Assembly: GCF_029931775.1 (NCBI RefSeq)
Contig: NC_079320.1
Span: 45,866,021-45,930,020 of the forward strand
Source of the DNA: Euleptes europaea
Taxonomy: Eukaryota > Chordata > Lepidosauria > Squamata > Sphaerodactylidae
Direction of reading: 5' to 3'
DNA: 64,000 bases
Positions within the stretch are counted from its first letter, which is position 1. Each line of letters opens with the position of its first letter. The notes beneath the pieces were generated by a model. That model was not told where the DNA came from and searched no databases. It saw only the letters and a list, made by a program, of their open reading frames with translations. The position numbers and the translations under genes were made by a program. Shown here one piece after another: positions 44,705-55,704 of this stretch.

Positions 44705-45795
44705 CTGCTCTCTAAAAAACTATTATGAACGCAAGCACAACAGGATGCTTATGAGGAGAGGGATAAAGGGGTAACTTTGTAAAATTGTTTATTTAAGGAC
44801 GTTTCTGAATTTTAAAATAATTTTCAAATCAAATCTGCATGTTTATGATGCTAATAATTCATGGACATTAAGGGCTAACTAACAATACTTTTTTTTTACG
44901 AGTCAGGTCTGGGACTCCTAAGTCCGAGTTGCTTTCCCCACAGCCACACAGCAGTTTCGAGGAATATCACTTTTAAAGTCTCTAGGGGTCTGACTCACCT
45001 TAAGACTGCAGCATAAGGGGAAGGGGCTCCTCTCTCCCCCCATGATGTTTTCCCGAGCTGGAGAAGAGTTATTTGCCCCATTTGGGAGCTGTATGGGAAT
45101 GGAATGTGGTGTGTGCGGCTCTGAAAAAGGTAAATATTCCTCCTGAGGCTGTTTGGGCTCAGGAAAACGGCACCTGGGGTGGGGGTTGTAGTCCCTCCTC
45201 TCGCTGCATCATGGTCCCAAGCCAAAGTCCAGCAGACTTTTAAAATGGTGTTGCCTGCAGGTGCTGTGTAGCAGTGGGGAAAGCTAGTCCAGTCAACAGA
45301 AGCTGAACCGGACTAATTGAAGATCATTTTATATTGTCTGGTGCTAAAAGACACAAAGGCACAGCTGGGTTTAGGAAGAGGTTTGTATTGGTTGCAATGG
45401 AATAACTGATTTCTTTGAATCTGTACCTGAGAACTGCCAAGGAAGGCTGCCTATGACTTGAAGAACATTATAGTCAGATTAGTGGTTCTCTTGTAGTGTA
45501 ATTATGTCAGAGTGTCTGTGGGCAGAATGTATCTTGTCTTGTTCTTGGGCTATTTAAAACCTCATATTGCAGTGGCAATAATCACAAGATGCTGTGGCCC
45601 TCTATAGCTCAATGTGTTATCCAGTTTTGAAGTGCTAAACTCTTCTTACTAAGTTTGTATTCAATTGCTTAAAAGTATTTGCACTTGCAACCATCATTAT
45701 ATGCTATGATGCTACCGATTGTCTTATGTTTTCATTCTGGCGATGAATTCTGCAGTACTTGATCATTGCACACATATTGGTTGTTCTCCCAATGG
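44705..45795. other. no recognised gene
   Basis: AT-rich, then a mixed stretch. 44940-45240 has moderate GC. Nothing assignable. Confidence 0.45.
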
Positions 45796-45799
45796 TTCT

Positions 45800-46025
45800 A
45801 AAATATAAGTCCTTGAAGCTACCTTAAATCTCATCAGACCATTGATCCATCTAGCTCACTAGTCTATATTGACAGTTGTTCTGCAGGGTCCAGGCAGAAA
45901 AAGGCTTTCCCAACCCTTGCTTATTTGATTCTTTATCTGGAAAAGGCAGGGATTGAACAAGGGAAGGACTTTTGCATGCAAAATGTATGCTCTACCACTG
46001 AGCTGTGGTCTTTCCCCTTTTATGC
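45800..46025 (-). mobile_element. tRNA-derived SINE, second family, reverse
   Basis: On - it begins with a tRNA-like head (complement of CTCTACCACTGAGCTGTGG and GCAGGGATTGAACAAGG), then the body ending at the complement of GAAGCTACCTTAAATC. Same family as 61435-61655. Confidence 0.7.
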
Positions 46026-46249
46026 TGTATTTCTGCCTGGAACAAACATGGTGACAATTGATACTGCTAAGGAAAATATTTATTCAGATATGCACTTAAA
46101 GCAAACTGAATTCATTAACTTTCCTGTCGCCGTGTTCTTTATTGACAGAGAAGATTCTTACCCTGAGAAGATTCCTTTCTTAAACAGAGGGGCTTTACTG
46201 TAAGTTGATACTTTGTGCATATTCTTCCTTTGGTGCTGTGTATCATTGG

Positions 46250-46800
46250 GCAGCCCATTCCTGAAGGGGGGGCAGTTAAGCAGCGGCCGGGAGCAGCGCA
46301 GCCACCCCGCCTCCACAGAGGCTTCCGGGCCGTCACAAAGAAAATAAAAGGCTGTTACAAAATAAAATAGGGGTAATATCCCCAGTGAGTACTTGCACCA
46401 CTGGAACACTGCCAGGAGCCAGATGCACCCAAGCCCACGCTGTGGCATCCCAGGGCCAGTGTAGATGCCACCCATGACGGCGTAAGTGCCCCTTAACCTG
46501 AGTTAAATGGGCACTTGAGCCAGTGTAGGGTCACATTAGGGGTTACCGCACTTTGTATTCCCAGCGATGTATTAAGAGTTTGAAAATGTTATAAAAAGCA
46601 TCGCTTTAAAAGGGTTTTTGGATACCACGGCTTATAAATGGTTGGAAGACGTCTTCACAGCTAAAGGGGCCAAACAAAGTGCGAACAGTATTTTTTAAAA
46701 CGTTTTCAAACTCTTAATACATCGGTGGGAATACAAGTGCGGTAACCCCATTGACTTGTAAGGAGCTTCCCCTCCTTTCAGAATTGCACGCTTAGACTTC
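46250..46800. repeat. older dispersed repeat, split by a palindromic MITE
   Basis: CAGTGTAGATGCCACCCATG, GGCGTAAGTGCCCCTTAA on one side and AAGGAGCTTCCCCTCCTTTC on the other match, reversed, the 37031-37285 repeat. The MITE at 46539-46749 lies inside it, so it arrived later. Confidence 0.45.
46539..46749. mobile_element. palindromic MITE with ~52-bp terminal inverted repeats
   Basis: Arms 46539-46590 and 46699-46749 are nearly complementary (GGGGTTACCGCACTT... with ...AAGTGCGGTAACCCC). The centre holds the self-complementary GAAGACGTCTTC. No coding. Target duplication not clear. Confidence 0.85.
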
Positions 46801-46954
46801 CCATTATGCTATCAATTTCATTTAGTTTTGCTTGAGCATCTCCAGCTAATCAGATTCTGTTTCCCTCTGGGTGTCTCATGGTATATCATGAGGCACAAGA
46901 CTCCTAAGAAACTACATCAGGAACAAGCTGTTCTGTAACATATACTGACATTTA

Positions 46955-47155
46955 TTTATTTAGATATTTATATCCTGCATTTCCCCCCAATTTGCAGTTT
47001 CTTCACTTTATCCTAGCAACAACCCTGTGAGGTAGGCAGGCTGAGAGAATGTGACTAGCCCAGGGTCACCCAGCATGTGTCCATGGCAGAGTGGGGAATT
47101 TGAATTTGTGCCAGATCCTATTCCAGTACTCAAACCACTACACCACATTGGCTGT
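46955..47155 (-). mobile_element. tRNA-derived SINE, reverse
   Basis: On -, AGCCAATGTGGTGTAGTGG head, then a degenerate B box and body (complement of GACTAGCCCAGGGTCACC and CAACAACCCTGTGAGGTAGG), with a T/A-rich tail at 46950. Confidence 0.75.
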
Positions 47156-47159
47156 CTCA

Positions 47160-47915
47160 TGTATGAGCTAACATGCCATTACAAATTGCCTACATGTACT
47201 CTTCATGTGTTTTTCACGTGTGCTTGTCACCAGCTGAGAAAACCCTGAGAGCATAAATCTCAGTAAATGTTGTGGAACACCACTCGAGAAAATAATAGTT
47301 GTCAGCATGATTAGAAAATAGACAAATTCACCCAAAGATTTGCTTAATGCGAAATCTGTGACTAATGCAATGATCTACTGCAGATAAATAATGACGCAAT
47401 GGGATTCTCCAGTGTGTTATGATGGGGATGATAAATTGATGTTAATTCATCTGGGATACCCATTATAACAGTTTATTAAATCCCAACTTTATTTTAAAAG
47501 ATGGATCAGAGAGATATGAACAATAAAGGAATGACCTCTTGGTGGCGCTTGTGCACAAATATAATTTCAGGTATATTCAGTAAGCCCCATGGTATTGATT
47601 TTCATTGTAGGTTGCTGCTGTCCAGATTACCTCAAGAGTATTTTTGAGAATTGTATTTTTATACCTAATCTGATCACTTTTCAGTGTAACAGAGGCATTT
47701 AGGTGTCTAGGTTATTCACATGTCAACAACCATGACAGAAATGATAGAATATTGGAAGAAAAAAACTTTGCTAAACAAGATGGAACACGGTTATTATTTT
47801 TTCCTGCCTAAGAGCAGGATAGGAGTTTTGAGAAGAAAAGATTAGATTTAAGATCTTTTTCTCATCCAGACATAAGTAGGCTTCCTTTCACTTCATTGAT
47901 CAGGGCCTTCAGAGA
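47160..47915. other. no recognised gene
   Basis: AT-rich unique-looking DNA. Confidence 0.5.
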
Positions 47916-47919
47916 GCTA

Positions 47920-48105
47920 GCACTGTGTAGTGATCAGAGGCCAGATTCTTAGGATCTGGAAGACCCGGGTTTGAATTCCCACTCTGACATGCAAGCTCAA
48001 TGAGTGACTTCAGGCCAAACCACACTCAGGTCAGAGTTGTTGTTGTGACAATAAAATAGAGGAGGGGTGAAAAAAGTGGTGTATAAATATCTAAATAAAA
48101 TATGT
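47920..48105 (+). mobile_element. tRNA-derived SINE
   Basis: GCTAGCACTGTGTAGTGATC head, B box GGGTTTGAATTCCCAC, then body to AAAATAGAGGAGGGG and GTGGTGTATAAATATC. Confidence 0.7.
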
Positions 48106-48321
48106 GTCTCTATGGATGTGTGAAGATGTTGCTTTCTTAGATAAGAAAGGGAATCCACGGAAGGATGAGTTTATGTGTGTACTGGACTCATTCATAAGGG
48201 ACTGCTGGATGGGGATATCAAATGCTTAAAATAGTTTAATATTTAGATGCTTAGAACCATAAGCATTTTCCAGAAATGGCTGGATGAATTTTCAAGAAAT
48301 GGCTTAGTGTAATTTGCATAT

Positions 48322-48545
48322 GCCCTGACCTGGATGGCCCAGGCTAGCCTGATCTCATCAGATCTCAGAAGCTAAGCAGGGTCAGCCCTGGTTAATATTT
48401 GGATGGGAGACCACCAAGGAATACCAGGGTTGCTGTGCAGAGGGAGGCACTGGCAAACCACCTCTGTTAATATCTTGCCATGAAAACCCCAAAAGGGGTT
48501 GCCATAAGTCGGCTGCGACTTGATGGCACTTCACACACACACACA
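48322..48545 (+). mobile_element. 5S rRNA-derived SINE with BovB-type tail
   Basis: 48345-48432 follows 5S rRNA closely (GATCTCAGAAGCTAAGCAGG, GGATGGGAGACC, GGAATACCAGG), covering the internal Pol III control region. The 3' part GGGGTTGCCATAAGTCGG to GGCACTTCACACAC is the tail shared with the BovB-type LINE at 44650. A SINE3-type element, not a ribosomal gene. Confidence 0.88.
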
Positions 48546-48659
48546 ATTTGTATATATTGTTAGTTTGTGTAGGACAATGGCAAAGCCCGTGTGAACTCTG
48601 AATTCCACCCCCTAAATTATCTGCATTTCTTTGTGAAGGGGTTTGTTGTTAGACATGGT

Positions 48660-49193
48660 TTGGGTTGGGGAGGGGAGATATCTCAGTAGGGTGTAATGCC
48701 ATAGTGCAGGGGTCCCCAACATGCCAACATATTTCCTGGTGCCCACCAAGTGTTTTGTGAAATTGGGCAGGGCCAAGTGGGGCTTTTCCCCAGCAAGGCT
48801 TCCGATGGTTCATTGGAAATTTGATTATCTGTGCAGATTAAAAAAAAAAAAAAACATTGCTTTGGAAGGAGTAGACACCACAGCACAAGAATCTTCACAG
48901 TGTGACTGAAGGCAAGCTGTAGCAGGTATTTTGTGACTGGCTCTACCTCCTGCAACAGCCATTTTGTAGCAGCCATTTTGTGGCTGCGCCCATTATTGTG
49001 TATAAGAATTCCAAAGAAGACTGCAGGCTCAAAAAAGTTGGGGACCCCTGCCATAGTGTCCATCTTCCAAAGCATCCATTTTCTCCTGGGAAACTGATCT
49101 CGGTAGTCAGGAGATCAATCGCAGTTCTGGAAGATCTCCAAGCCCACAGGTTGGCAGCCCTACAGGTTGGCAGCCCTACAGGTTGGCAGCCCT
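48660..49193 (+). mobile_element. hAT MITE, TAGGGTTGCCA family, interrupted by another hAT element
   Basis: Left part (GGGTGTAATGCCATAGTG) and right part (CCATAGTGTCCATC, GATCTCCAAGCCC) of one old element flank the 48707-49050 insertion. Its right terminus CAGGTTGGCAGCCCTA is present three times in tandem (49146-49193). Confidence 0.75.
48707..49050 (+). mobile_element. non-autonomous hAT element, perfect 14-bp TIRs
   Basis: Starts CAGGGGTCCCCAAC, ends GTTGGGGACCCCTG, perfect inverted repeats. Target duplication CCATAGTG is identical at 48699-48706 and 49051-49058. 344 bp, internal A run at 48840-48854. Confidence 0.93.
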
Positions 49194-49324
49194 ACAGTGC
49201 CATACACATTGTCCAGTTTACCAGCTTCCTAAACAGTAATTTTGCATCTCATAATTGTTCGAAATACTTTCCTTTATTTAGCATTAGCTACTACCCATTG
49301 CTCCCAGATCTTGTTCAGAGAGGG

Positions 49325-49396
49325 AAACTAGACAACCAAACTAGACAGTCAAACTAGACAGCTAAACTAAACAGCTAAACTAGACAGCTAAACTAG
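49325..49396 (+). repeat. 13-bp minisatellite
   Basis: Unit AAACTAGACAGCT repeated about 5.8 times with few changes. The SINE at 49397 starts exactly where the array ends. Confidence 0.85.
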
Positions 49397-49716
49397 AGAG
49401 CCAGCGTGGTGTAGTGGTTAATAATGGTGGTTTGGAGTGGTAGACTCTGATCTGGAGAACCGGGTTTGATTCCCCACTCCTCCACATGAGTGGCAGACGT
49501 TAATCTGGTGAACTGGATTTGTTTCCCCACTCCTCCACATGAAGCCAGCTGGGTGACCTTGGGCTAGTCACAGTTCTTAGAGCTCTCAGCTCCACCTACC
49601 TCACAGGGTGTCTGTTGTGGGGAGGGGGAGGGAAGGTGACTGTAAGCTGGTTTGAGTCTTCCTTAAGCGGTAGAGAAAGTTGGCATATAAAACCAACTCT
49701 TCACCTTCTTCTTCTT
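49397..49716 (+). mobile_element. full-length tRNA-derived SINE
   Basis: AGAGCCAGCGTGGTGTAGTGG head (A box), B box GGGTTTGATTCCCC, a duplicated middle (CCCCACTCCTCCACATGA twice), body GGTGACCTTGGGCTAGTCAC, and tail CTTCTTCTT. The least damaged copy of this family here. Confidence 0.9.
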
Positions 49717-50004
49717 AACTGAAGAGAATTATGAAGCTGATAAAGAGCAGTGTGTGCTAATGCGAGAGCTGGCTTATGTTCTTGAGCAGATTCAGAACTG
49801 GAGGGCTGTACTTAGTTTGTATTTGTAACTTCAAAGAAACACCAGAGCCATTCCCTGCAGTCATTTGGAATTATCAGATTATATTTTAATAGGGATTTAT
49901 TTCTCTTTTCACAGTATTGTGTGTGGATGAAAGATTTACTCATTTGGAGTTACTGAAGGCATTCTTTACCTGTTCAGATTCCACAGCATTAATGGAAGAC
50001 CATG

Positions 50005-50175
50005 GGTTAGATCCAACTTCCGGTTGCTCTGGAAAAAGGAGAGGAAGGGTTTACCAAAAAAGGCTATGTTGAGGATCCTGGGACTTGCATGGACAAAAAC
50101 CATGTGGGAGATGGGCTATAATAAGAAAGGGAGCTGAGCAAGAGGGAGTGAAAAAGCTGGCTGGATCCAGTCCAA
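50005..50175 (+). repeat. unclassified dispersed repeat, same as 62160-62335
   Basis: Shares CCATGTGGGAGATGGGCT-like, GAGTGAAAAAGCTG and GGATCCAGTCCAA order with the 62160 copy. Confidence 0.5.
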
Positions 50176-50179
50176 GACT

Positions 50180-50625
50180 CTGACTTTCCCAATGCTGAAA
50201 GCAAAACTGAGGCTCCTTTTCATTAACCCCCCCCCTCTTAGTTGGTTTCAGTATTTCTTATAGTTTTGGTGTTGTTGCACCAATTGTATTATGCATTTTC
50301 AAGTATCAATCACATACCCTTAAAAATACTATGCTATATTTCTGCTGCAGGACATGTCATGCTCCTAGGACAATAGGTAGGCTACAGGTAATTTTTAGTT
50401 GTTTTAAATATTAACAACCCATCTGTTTGAAAGGCTCCAGGCAGCAAACCGCAAAATAAATAATTATATAACAAATAAACCTAAAGCAATTTACATGTAT
50501 TCAAACCTATGTGAATCTATGGATTTGTCAGGGAAAGAGTTTTTGTCCCATAGGGAAGCTATAGGAGGAGGTTGTAGGAAAGAAAAAAGGAGAAAGACTT
50601 TTGAGGAGAAAGAGATTTCTGCAGA
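50180..50625. other. no recognised gene
   Basis: Unique-looking AT-rich DNA with a C run near 50226. Confidence 0.5.
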
Positions 50626-50627
50626 AT

Positions 50628-50825
50628 AGGGTTGCTGACTTGCAAGCGGTTCATGGACTTTTCCTGGGATTACAGCTGATCTCCAGACTAGGGAGAAGAG
50701 TTCCCCTGGAGAAAACAGCAGCTTCAGAGGGCAGATTCTAGGTGAAATTCCTCCCCAAATCCCCCTTCCATAGTCACCACCTCCAAATCTCCAGGAATTT
50801 CCCATGTAGGAATTATCAACCTTAG
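50628..50825 (-). mobile_element. degenerate hAT MITE, TAGGGTTGCCA family, reverse
   Basis: AGGGTTGCTGACTTG start, ACAGCTGATCTCCAGAC, CCTGGAGAAAACAGCAGC and a decayed right end. Ends too diverged for a target duplication call. Confidence 0.65.
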
Positions 50826-50829
50826 TGGA

Positions 50830-51250
50830 AGGTGTTTTCTGTGGTAGTTCCCTCCTGATCTGAAGTCATGCAAGCCAGTTTCTACCCATGGGGAGTTTAT
50901 ATCTATAATTTATAGGCTAAAGGAAATCTACAGGAACAGAAGAAATTAAGGTAGAGGAACTGATGAAGAACAGAAACGGCCGTATTCCTTGCCTATCTGA
51001 CATCTGATGAACCTTTATCCTGCTATGAAAGAAAGAAATATTATTACACACATATATACTGTATATATATTAAAATTAGACATTTGTATACTTACTTGTA
51101 TTCACACTCTTCTGGATTTTGATGTGTTTGATCTTGTTTGTATATCTCTATATGTGACTTGACTATGTTGGTCGTACTTACTACAAGGTTGTAGATTCAA
51201 ATATTGGAATATAATTGTGATTTAGTAGGTAATATGGTTTCTGTGTGAAT
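50830..51250. other. no recognised gene
   Basis: AT-rich unique DNA with a TATATA run near 51053-51070. Confidence 0.5.
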
Positions 51251-51254
51251 TTGG

Positions 51255-51455
51255 GTTGAACCTCCAGGTGGTGGCTGGAGATCTCCAGCTATTACAACTG
51301 ATCCCCAGGTGACAGAGATCAGTTCACCTGGAGAAAATGGCCACTTTGGCAATTGAACTCTATGGCATTGAAGTCCCTCCCCTCTCCAAACCCTGCCCTC
51401 CTCAGGCTCTGCCTCAAAATTTCTAGGTATTTCGTAACCTGGAGCTGGCAACCCT
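51255..51455 (-). mobile_element. hAT MITE, TAGGGTTGCCA family, reverse
   Basis: GAACCTCCAGGTGGTGGCTG, ACCTGGAGAAAATGGCCAC, GTCCCTCCCCTCTCC and the end GAGCTGGCAACCCTA. Left tip damaged. Confidence 0.8.
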
Positions 51456-51639
51456 ATTAAATGCCAACTCTTGGGTATATTCACTAAAAGCACTAGTGTT
51501 GTAGTTAATAATAACAAAAGCAATATGATCAGCACAGAATAAACACTCGCTCTTGTAAAATTTTTGTCAAGCAAAGGCATTTGTGTCTCAGGCATATACA
51601 TACACTGAATTGTTTGCAGCAAAATCCCTTGGTGTATAG

Positions 51640-51735
51640 AATCAGAGAACTGGCGAGCAAGAGCCCTGCTGGATCAGACCAGTGGTCCATCTAGTTTCAA
51701 ATAGTAGCCAGCCAGTTGCCTGGGAGGGCTCGGTG
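51640..51735 (-). mobile_element. CR1-like LINE tail piece, reverse
   Basis: GAGCCCTGCTGGATCAGACC, AGTGGTCCATCTAG and GCCAGTTGCCTGG match the complement of the phrase found forward at 61725-61895. Confidence 0.6.
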
Positions 51736-51768
51736 CAGACCAACATCACTTCCAGCTGCCTAACTGGA

Positions 51769-51885
51769 AGTGATGCCACACATTGCTGTATTGCTGTAGC
51801 AATCCCTCAAAAGCCTACGGTAAAACCATAGAGATTTTTGGGATTGCTAGAGCATTGTGGCAATGTGTGATATCACTTCCAATTT
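51769..51885. repeat. inverted-repeat unit interrupted downstream by the large hAT
   Basis: GGAAGTGATGCCACACATTG pairs with CAATGTGTGATATCACTTCC. Same dispersed family as the CTACGGTAAAACC repeats near 11940 and 13690. Confidence 0.55.
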
Positions 51886-51941
51886 AGATGTATTAAACTG
51901 TAACCAGAAGTGACATCACATATTGCTTCAGTGGCCCTTTG

Positions 51942-53686
51942 TAGGGCTGTCAATTCGGTTCGGTCCGAACTGAAAATCAACCGAATTTCCCCTGATTCGG
52001 TGCTTTTCTGTTCGGACGGATCCGAACTCAAAACTGGCGGGCAACCGGGGGGGGGGGGCGAATTCAGCGAGTTCGGGAGTTCGCGAATAAATTCGGCCAA
52101 TTCGGCCGTCAGTAAGCAGCATAACCGTCAGTAAGCAGCATTCTCCTCCCCCGGCCAATCGGTGGGCAAGCTGGGTCTTCTTCTGGCCAATCAGTCAGGA
52201 TTGAGTACTGGAGGAATCAGCTGATGTGCGGCCCGGCCAGGGAGAGAGAGAGAGAGAGCGAAATCCTCGTGTGTGTGTGTGGGGTGCTTGTGCACATTCG
52301 CTCCTTTCTGTGGCTGCAGGGGGCGCATTTTTTGGGGTGCACACACAAAACTTTCACTGGAACTTCAGATGAAGCTTCTTAAGGTACCCCCCAAGTTTTG
52401 TAAACATTGGGTCAGGGGGTCCCGAGATATGGGCTCCCCCCTTTTTCTTTCCATGGCTGCAGGGGGCGCATTTTTGGGGGTATAAATCCCAAACTTTGAG
52501 CGGAGTTTCAGACCAGTGTTCTTAAGATACCCCCCAAGTTGTGTAAACATTGGGTCAGGGGGTCTCGAGATATGGGCTCTCCCCCTTTTCCCTCCCCCCC
52601 TTTTCCATTTATGTGGCTGCAGGGGGTGCTTTTTTGGGGATATAGCTCCCAATCTTTTAGCATAGCTTCAGTGAATTATTCTTAAGATACTACCCAAGTT
52701 TTGTAAAGATGGGTTCAGTGGGGGCAGAAATATCGCCCCCCCTTTTCTCTTTCCATGGCTGCAGGGGGTGCATTTTTGGGGGTGCAGACACAAAACTTTC
52801 ACTGGAACTTTAGATTAAGCTTCTTAAGGAACCCCCCAAGTTTTGTGAACATTGGGTCAGGGGGTCCCGAGATATGGGCTTTCCCCTTTCCCCTTTCCCC
52901 TATTGGGATGAATGGGGCAGCCGATCCGATCCTGTGTGCATCTCCTCTCCAGAGCAAAATGTTCCGTGCCTAATTGGAATCATCTTGGATTACAGCCCAT
53001 CCTGATGGAACAGAAGACAGCCACAGTAAGACCCCTTTGGGGGCTTTAATCTATAATTTTTCTCCTGTGTATGTGTGTGTGTGTGTGGGGAAAGCAGAGT
53101 CTGTGTGTGTGTGGGGAGGGAGCAGTTTCTGTGGGTGGGGGGGAAGCCAAAGGGGGCTTTCGTCGGTTCTGCCTGGGGTATGTGTTCCCCCTCGAGTCTC
53201 TCACTCCCTGGTTTGAGGGGGGAGGTTTCAGTTGTGTGTTGCAAAGGTGTTGTTTAACAAGGTTGTGTTTGCAGTTGTTTTGCTAATTTCTCCGCTGTTG
53301 TCGGGCTGGGAGCTTTGTGCGTGGGCGGCAAGCTCTGCTGAGAGATGCACAACATTAAGGGTGGGGGGGACCCCTTTCAGGGCCCATATCTCAGCCCCCC
53401 CTGACCCAATCTTTACAAAACTTGGGGAGTCTTTCAATAAACGTCATTTGAAGCTCTGCCAAAAGTTTGGGACCTCTAAGCCCAAAAATGCCCCCCCAGA
53501 GCCGCGGAAAGGCGCGGTTGTGTTTTTAATGGCTTTATTCGGCCGAATTTGTTTCCGAACTTTGAATTCCCGCCGAATTGAACGGATCCGAAGTGGGGGA
53601 GTTCGGACTTCGGCACGTACCAAACCCACAAGGGCCAAATTCGGCCGAATCCGAACTGTACCGAATTTTTTTTTTTGACAGCCCTA
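51942..53686. mobile_element. large fold-back hAT element, exact 8-bp target duplication
   Basis: Ends TAGGGCTGTCAA and TTGACAGCCCTA; flanked by identical GCCCTTTG at 51934-51941 and 53687-53694. Both subterminal regions are crowded with TTCGG/CCGAA words, as expected of transposase-binding repeats. The inside holds about four ~145-bp tandem units (from near 52314, 52458, 52617, 52759) and an inverted related unit at 53385-53510. No transposase frame was seen, so it is non-autonomous. Confidence 0.9.
52314..52900 (+). repeat. ~145-bp tandem units inside the hAT element
   Basis: Each unit runs from GGCTGCAGGGGGCGCATTTT through ACCCCCCAAGTTTTGTAAAC to GGGTCAGGGGGTCCCGAGAT and ATGGGCT. Spacings of about 144, 159 and 142 bp. 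A reversed related unit lies at 53385-53510. Confidence 0.85.
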
Positions 53687-53789
53687 GCCCTTTGCCCCCC
53701 TGCAATTTCCACTGCTGTTTTGCCAGACAGCAGAGTTGGGGAGGGCTCTTGTTATTCTGGGAGACCTGGTTCCCTTATATGGGAGTGGG

Positions 53790-54505
53790 AGAAAAAGCTC
53801 TCTCTATCCAGTTTCTCCACTCCATGTATAATTGTATAAACTTCTATCATGTCCTCCTTAGCTGTCCCTTTTCTAAAATGAAAACTTCTGAACTCTTCAT
53901 CCGTTCCTCATAGGAAATGTGCTGCAACCCCTTGGTCATCTTGGTTCTTTTGTTCTGTTCGTTTTCCAGCTCTCCAGAGTCCTTTTTGAGATATGGCAAC
54001 CAGAAATGTATACAGTGTTCCAAATGAGTCCACAACATGGCTTTATACCAGGGCATTATAGTATCTGCTGTATAATCTCTGTCTCTTTCCTAATAATTCC
54101 CACATGAAGTTTGGCTTTTATTTCTGTTTTCTGCTTCCTGCTGTTTAACTAGTTATCAATCCATATCCCATGACTGCTAAGCTTAGGAGCCTTTGGTCTA
54201 TCCCTTGTCAAAAGCCTTTTGGAAGTTCTAGTATATAATGTCTACCATTATCACCCTTATCTACATGCTTATCAGCCTGCTCAAAGAACTCCTAAGGTTG
54301 GTGAGGCAGTACTTTCCTTTGAAGAGTCATGCTGATTTTCTCTCAGCAGGCATTGTTCCTTAGTATGCTTACGGTAATAATTCTATCTTCAATTATTGTT
54401 TCTACAAATTTACCCTGAACAGATGTTAGGCTAACTGGCCTGTAATTCCCTGGATCCCCTCTAGACCCCCTTTTTAAAAACTGGTGTGACATTTGCCTCG
54501 GATCA
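53790..54505 (-). mobile_element. CR1/L3-like LINE 3' region, reverse
   Basis: AACCCCTTGGTCATCTTGGT, AGTCCTTTTTGAGATATGGC, CATAGGAAATGTG, GGCTAACTGGCCTGTAATTC and CTTATCAGCCTGCTCAAAGA are the complement of a CR1-type 3' UTR well known from turtles and lizards. Confidence 0.8.
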
Positions 54506-54509
54506 GTGT

Positions 54510-55700
54510 CATGAGGAATAATCATATGTGGTCTCAAACTTGGTTGGTTGGGGAAGTGAAATAATAAGTCGTGTGAAGATTGTATGTACTTTAGTTTTCA
54601 GCTGTAAGGTGAAAGTAACCAGGCTTTTGATCTGGACAGAACATGCACTAGTTCTGTTTTCCTGCTCTGGAAAACCTGTATACATTTTCCAGTGATTATT
54701 CATTAGACATCATGGCACACATAAACTAAACCCTGCTGTCCAAGAAACTATACAGGCCTGTACGTTCTGCAATGGTTGGCGTGTTTGTTGTGCTTTCACA
54801 TATAAGTGGAATCAAGAGCAACAAAAATGTACTTGAGGATGGGATGGCATTCCTCTTTCTTGAGGCATTGGTTAGTTCTGTTATGTCAGAAGTTCATTAC
54901 CTATATAATATAAATTTTGTCAGAGCGTAGTGAATTATTTGCAAGCAGACCTCCCTCTCTTAATGGGAACCTGCCATATGACAGTGGGCCAGCTTTTACT
55001 GTTCAAGGCATCACCAATATAGCTGTTTATTCTCCGAACCTGGAGGAGATCCAATAGGATTTAGTTTTATGGAGTTTAATGTAAAGGTGTTGTATTTCAT
55101 GAGATGAAATCATAACACAGTGGGTTTTCAAGAATTCTGAAAGATTATTTTTTCAGAGGGCTGGCAAGCATAGTTCCCTTGAGCATTACGTGTCTAAAAG
55201 AGAAATATAGATATTCTTTCATTGGATTGAAATGATAACTGATCCTTAATCCTTCCTAGATGTGCATTTAGAATGTATGCACCAGGTGATGGTTTAAATT
55301 GTATAATTCTGAACAATATTGTCCTTTTGTTTAATCAGTGTTTCGGCGTCCCCCCCATTACCATTGGGGTACCTTCATGAGTGTTTATGGTCTGCAACCC
55401 TTCTCCTATAAAGAACTGTGAAATCAAACTTGTTCTGTTGACTTATCTGTATACATAAAAGACAACTAAAAAAAAGGCCATTGTTCTGGGTTTTTAAAAA
55501 TGATGTTTAAGAAATTGTTGGCTTGATAGATGGTAAAGTTTTAAATAGTGTTGTTCAGTTTATGGAAAGGCCATATAAAAATAGATAAAGTAGGGAGATG
55601 GGCATAGCACAGTCCACAGTGGCCCTGGGCCAAACTGTGCTTGTTGGCCTAGGTTTCAGGAAGAATGTGGTGTCATCACTATCCCCCTGAGCATGCTGAA
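54510..55700. other. no recognised gene
   Basis: About 1.2 kb of AT-rich DNA without recognised repeats. Confidence 0.5.
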
Positions 55701-55704
55701 AGCT

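Noticed and set aside
48345-48432. 5S ribosomal RNA gene
   Set aside because: Lacks the first ~25 nt of 5S, is diverged and continues into a SINE tail.
49397-49470. tRNA gene
   Set aside because: tRNA-like A and B boxes belong to a SINE present many times in the window.
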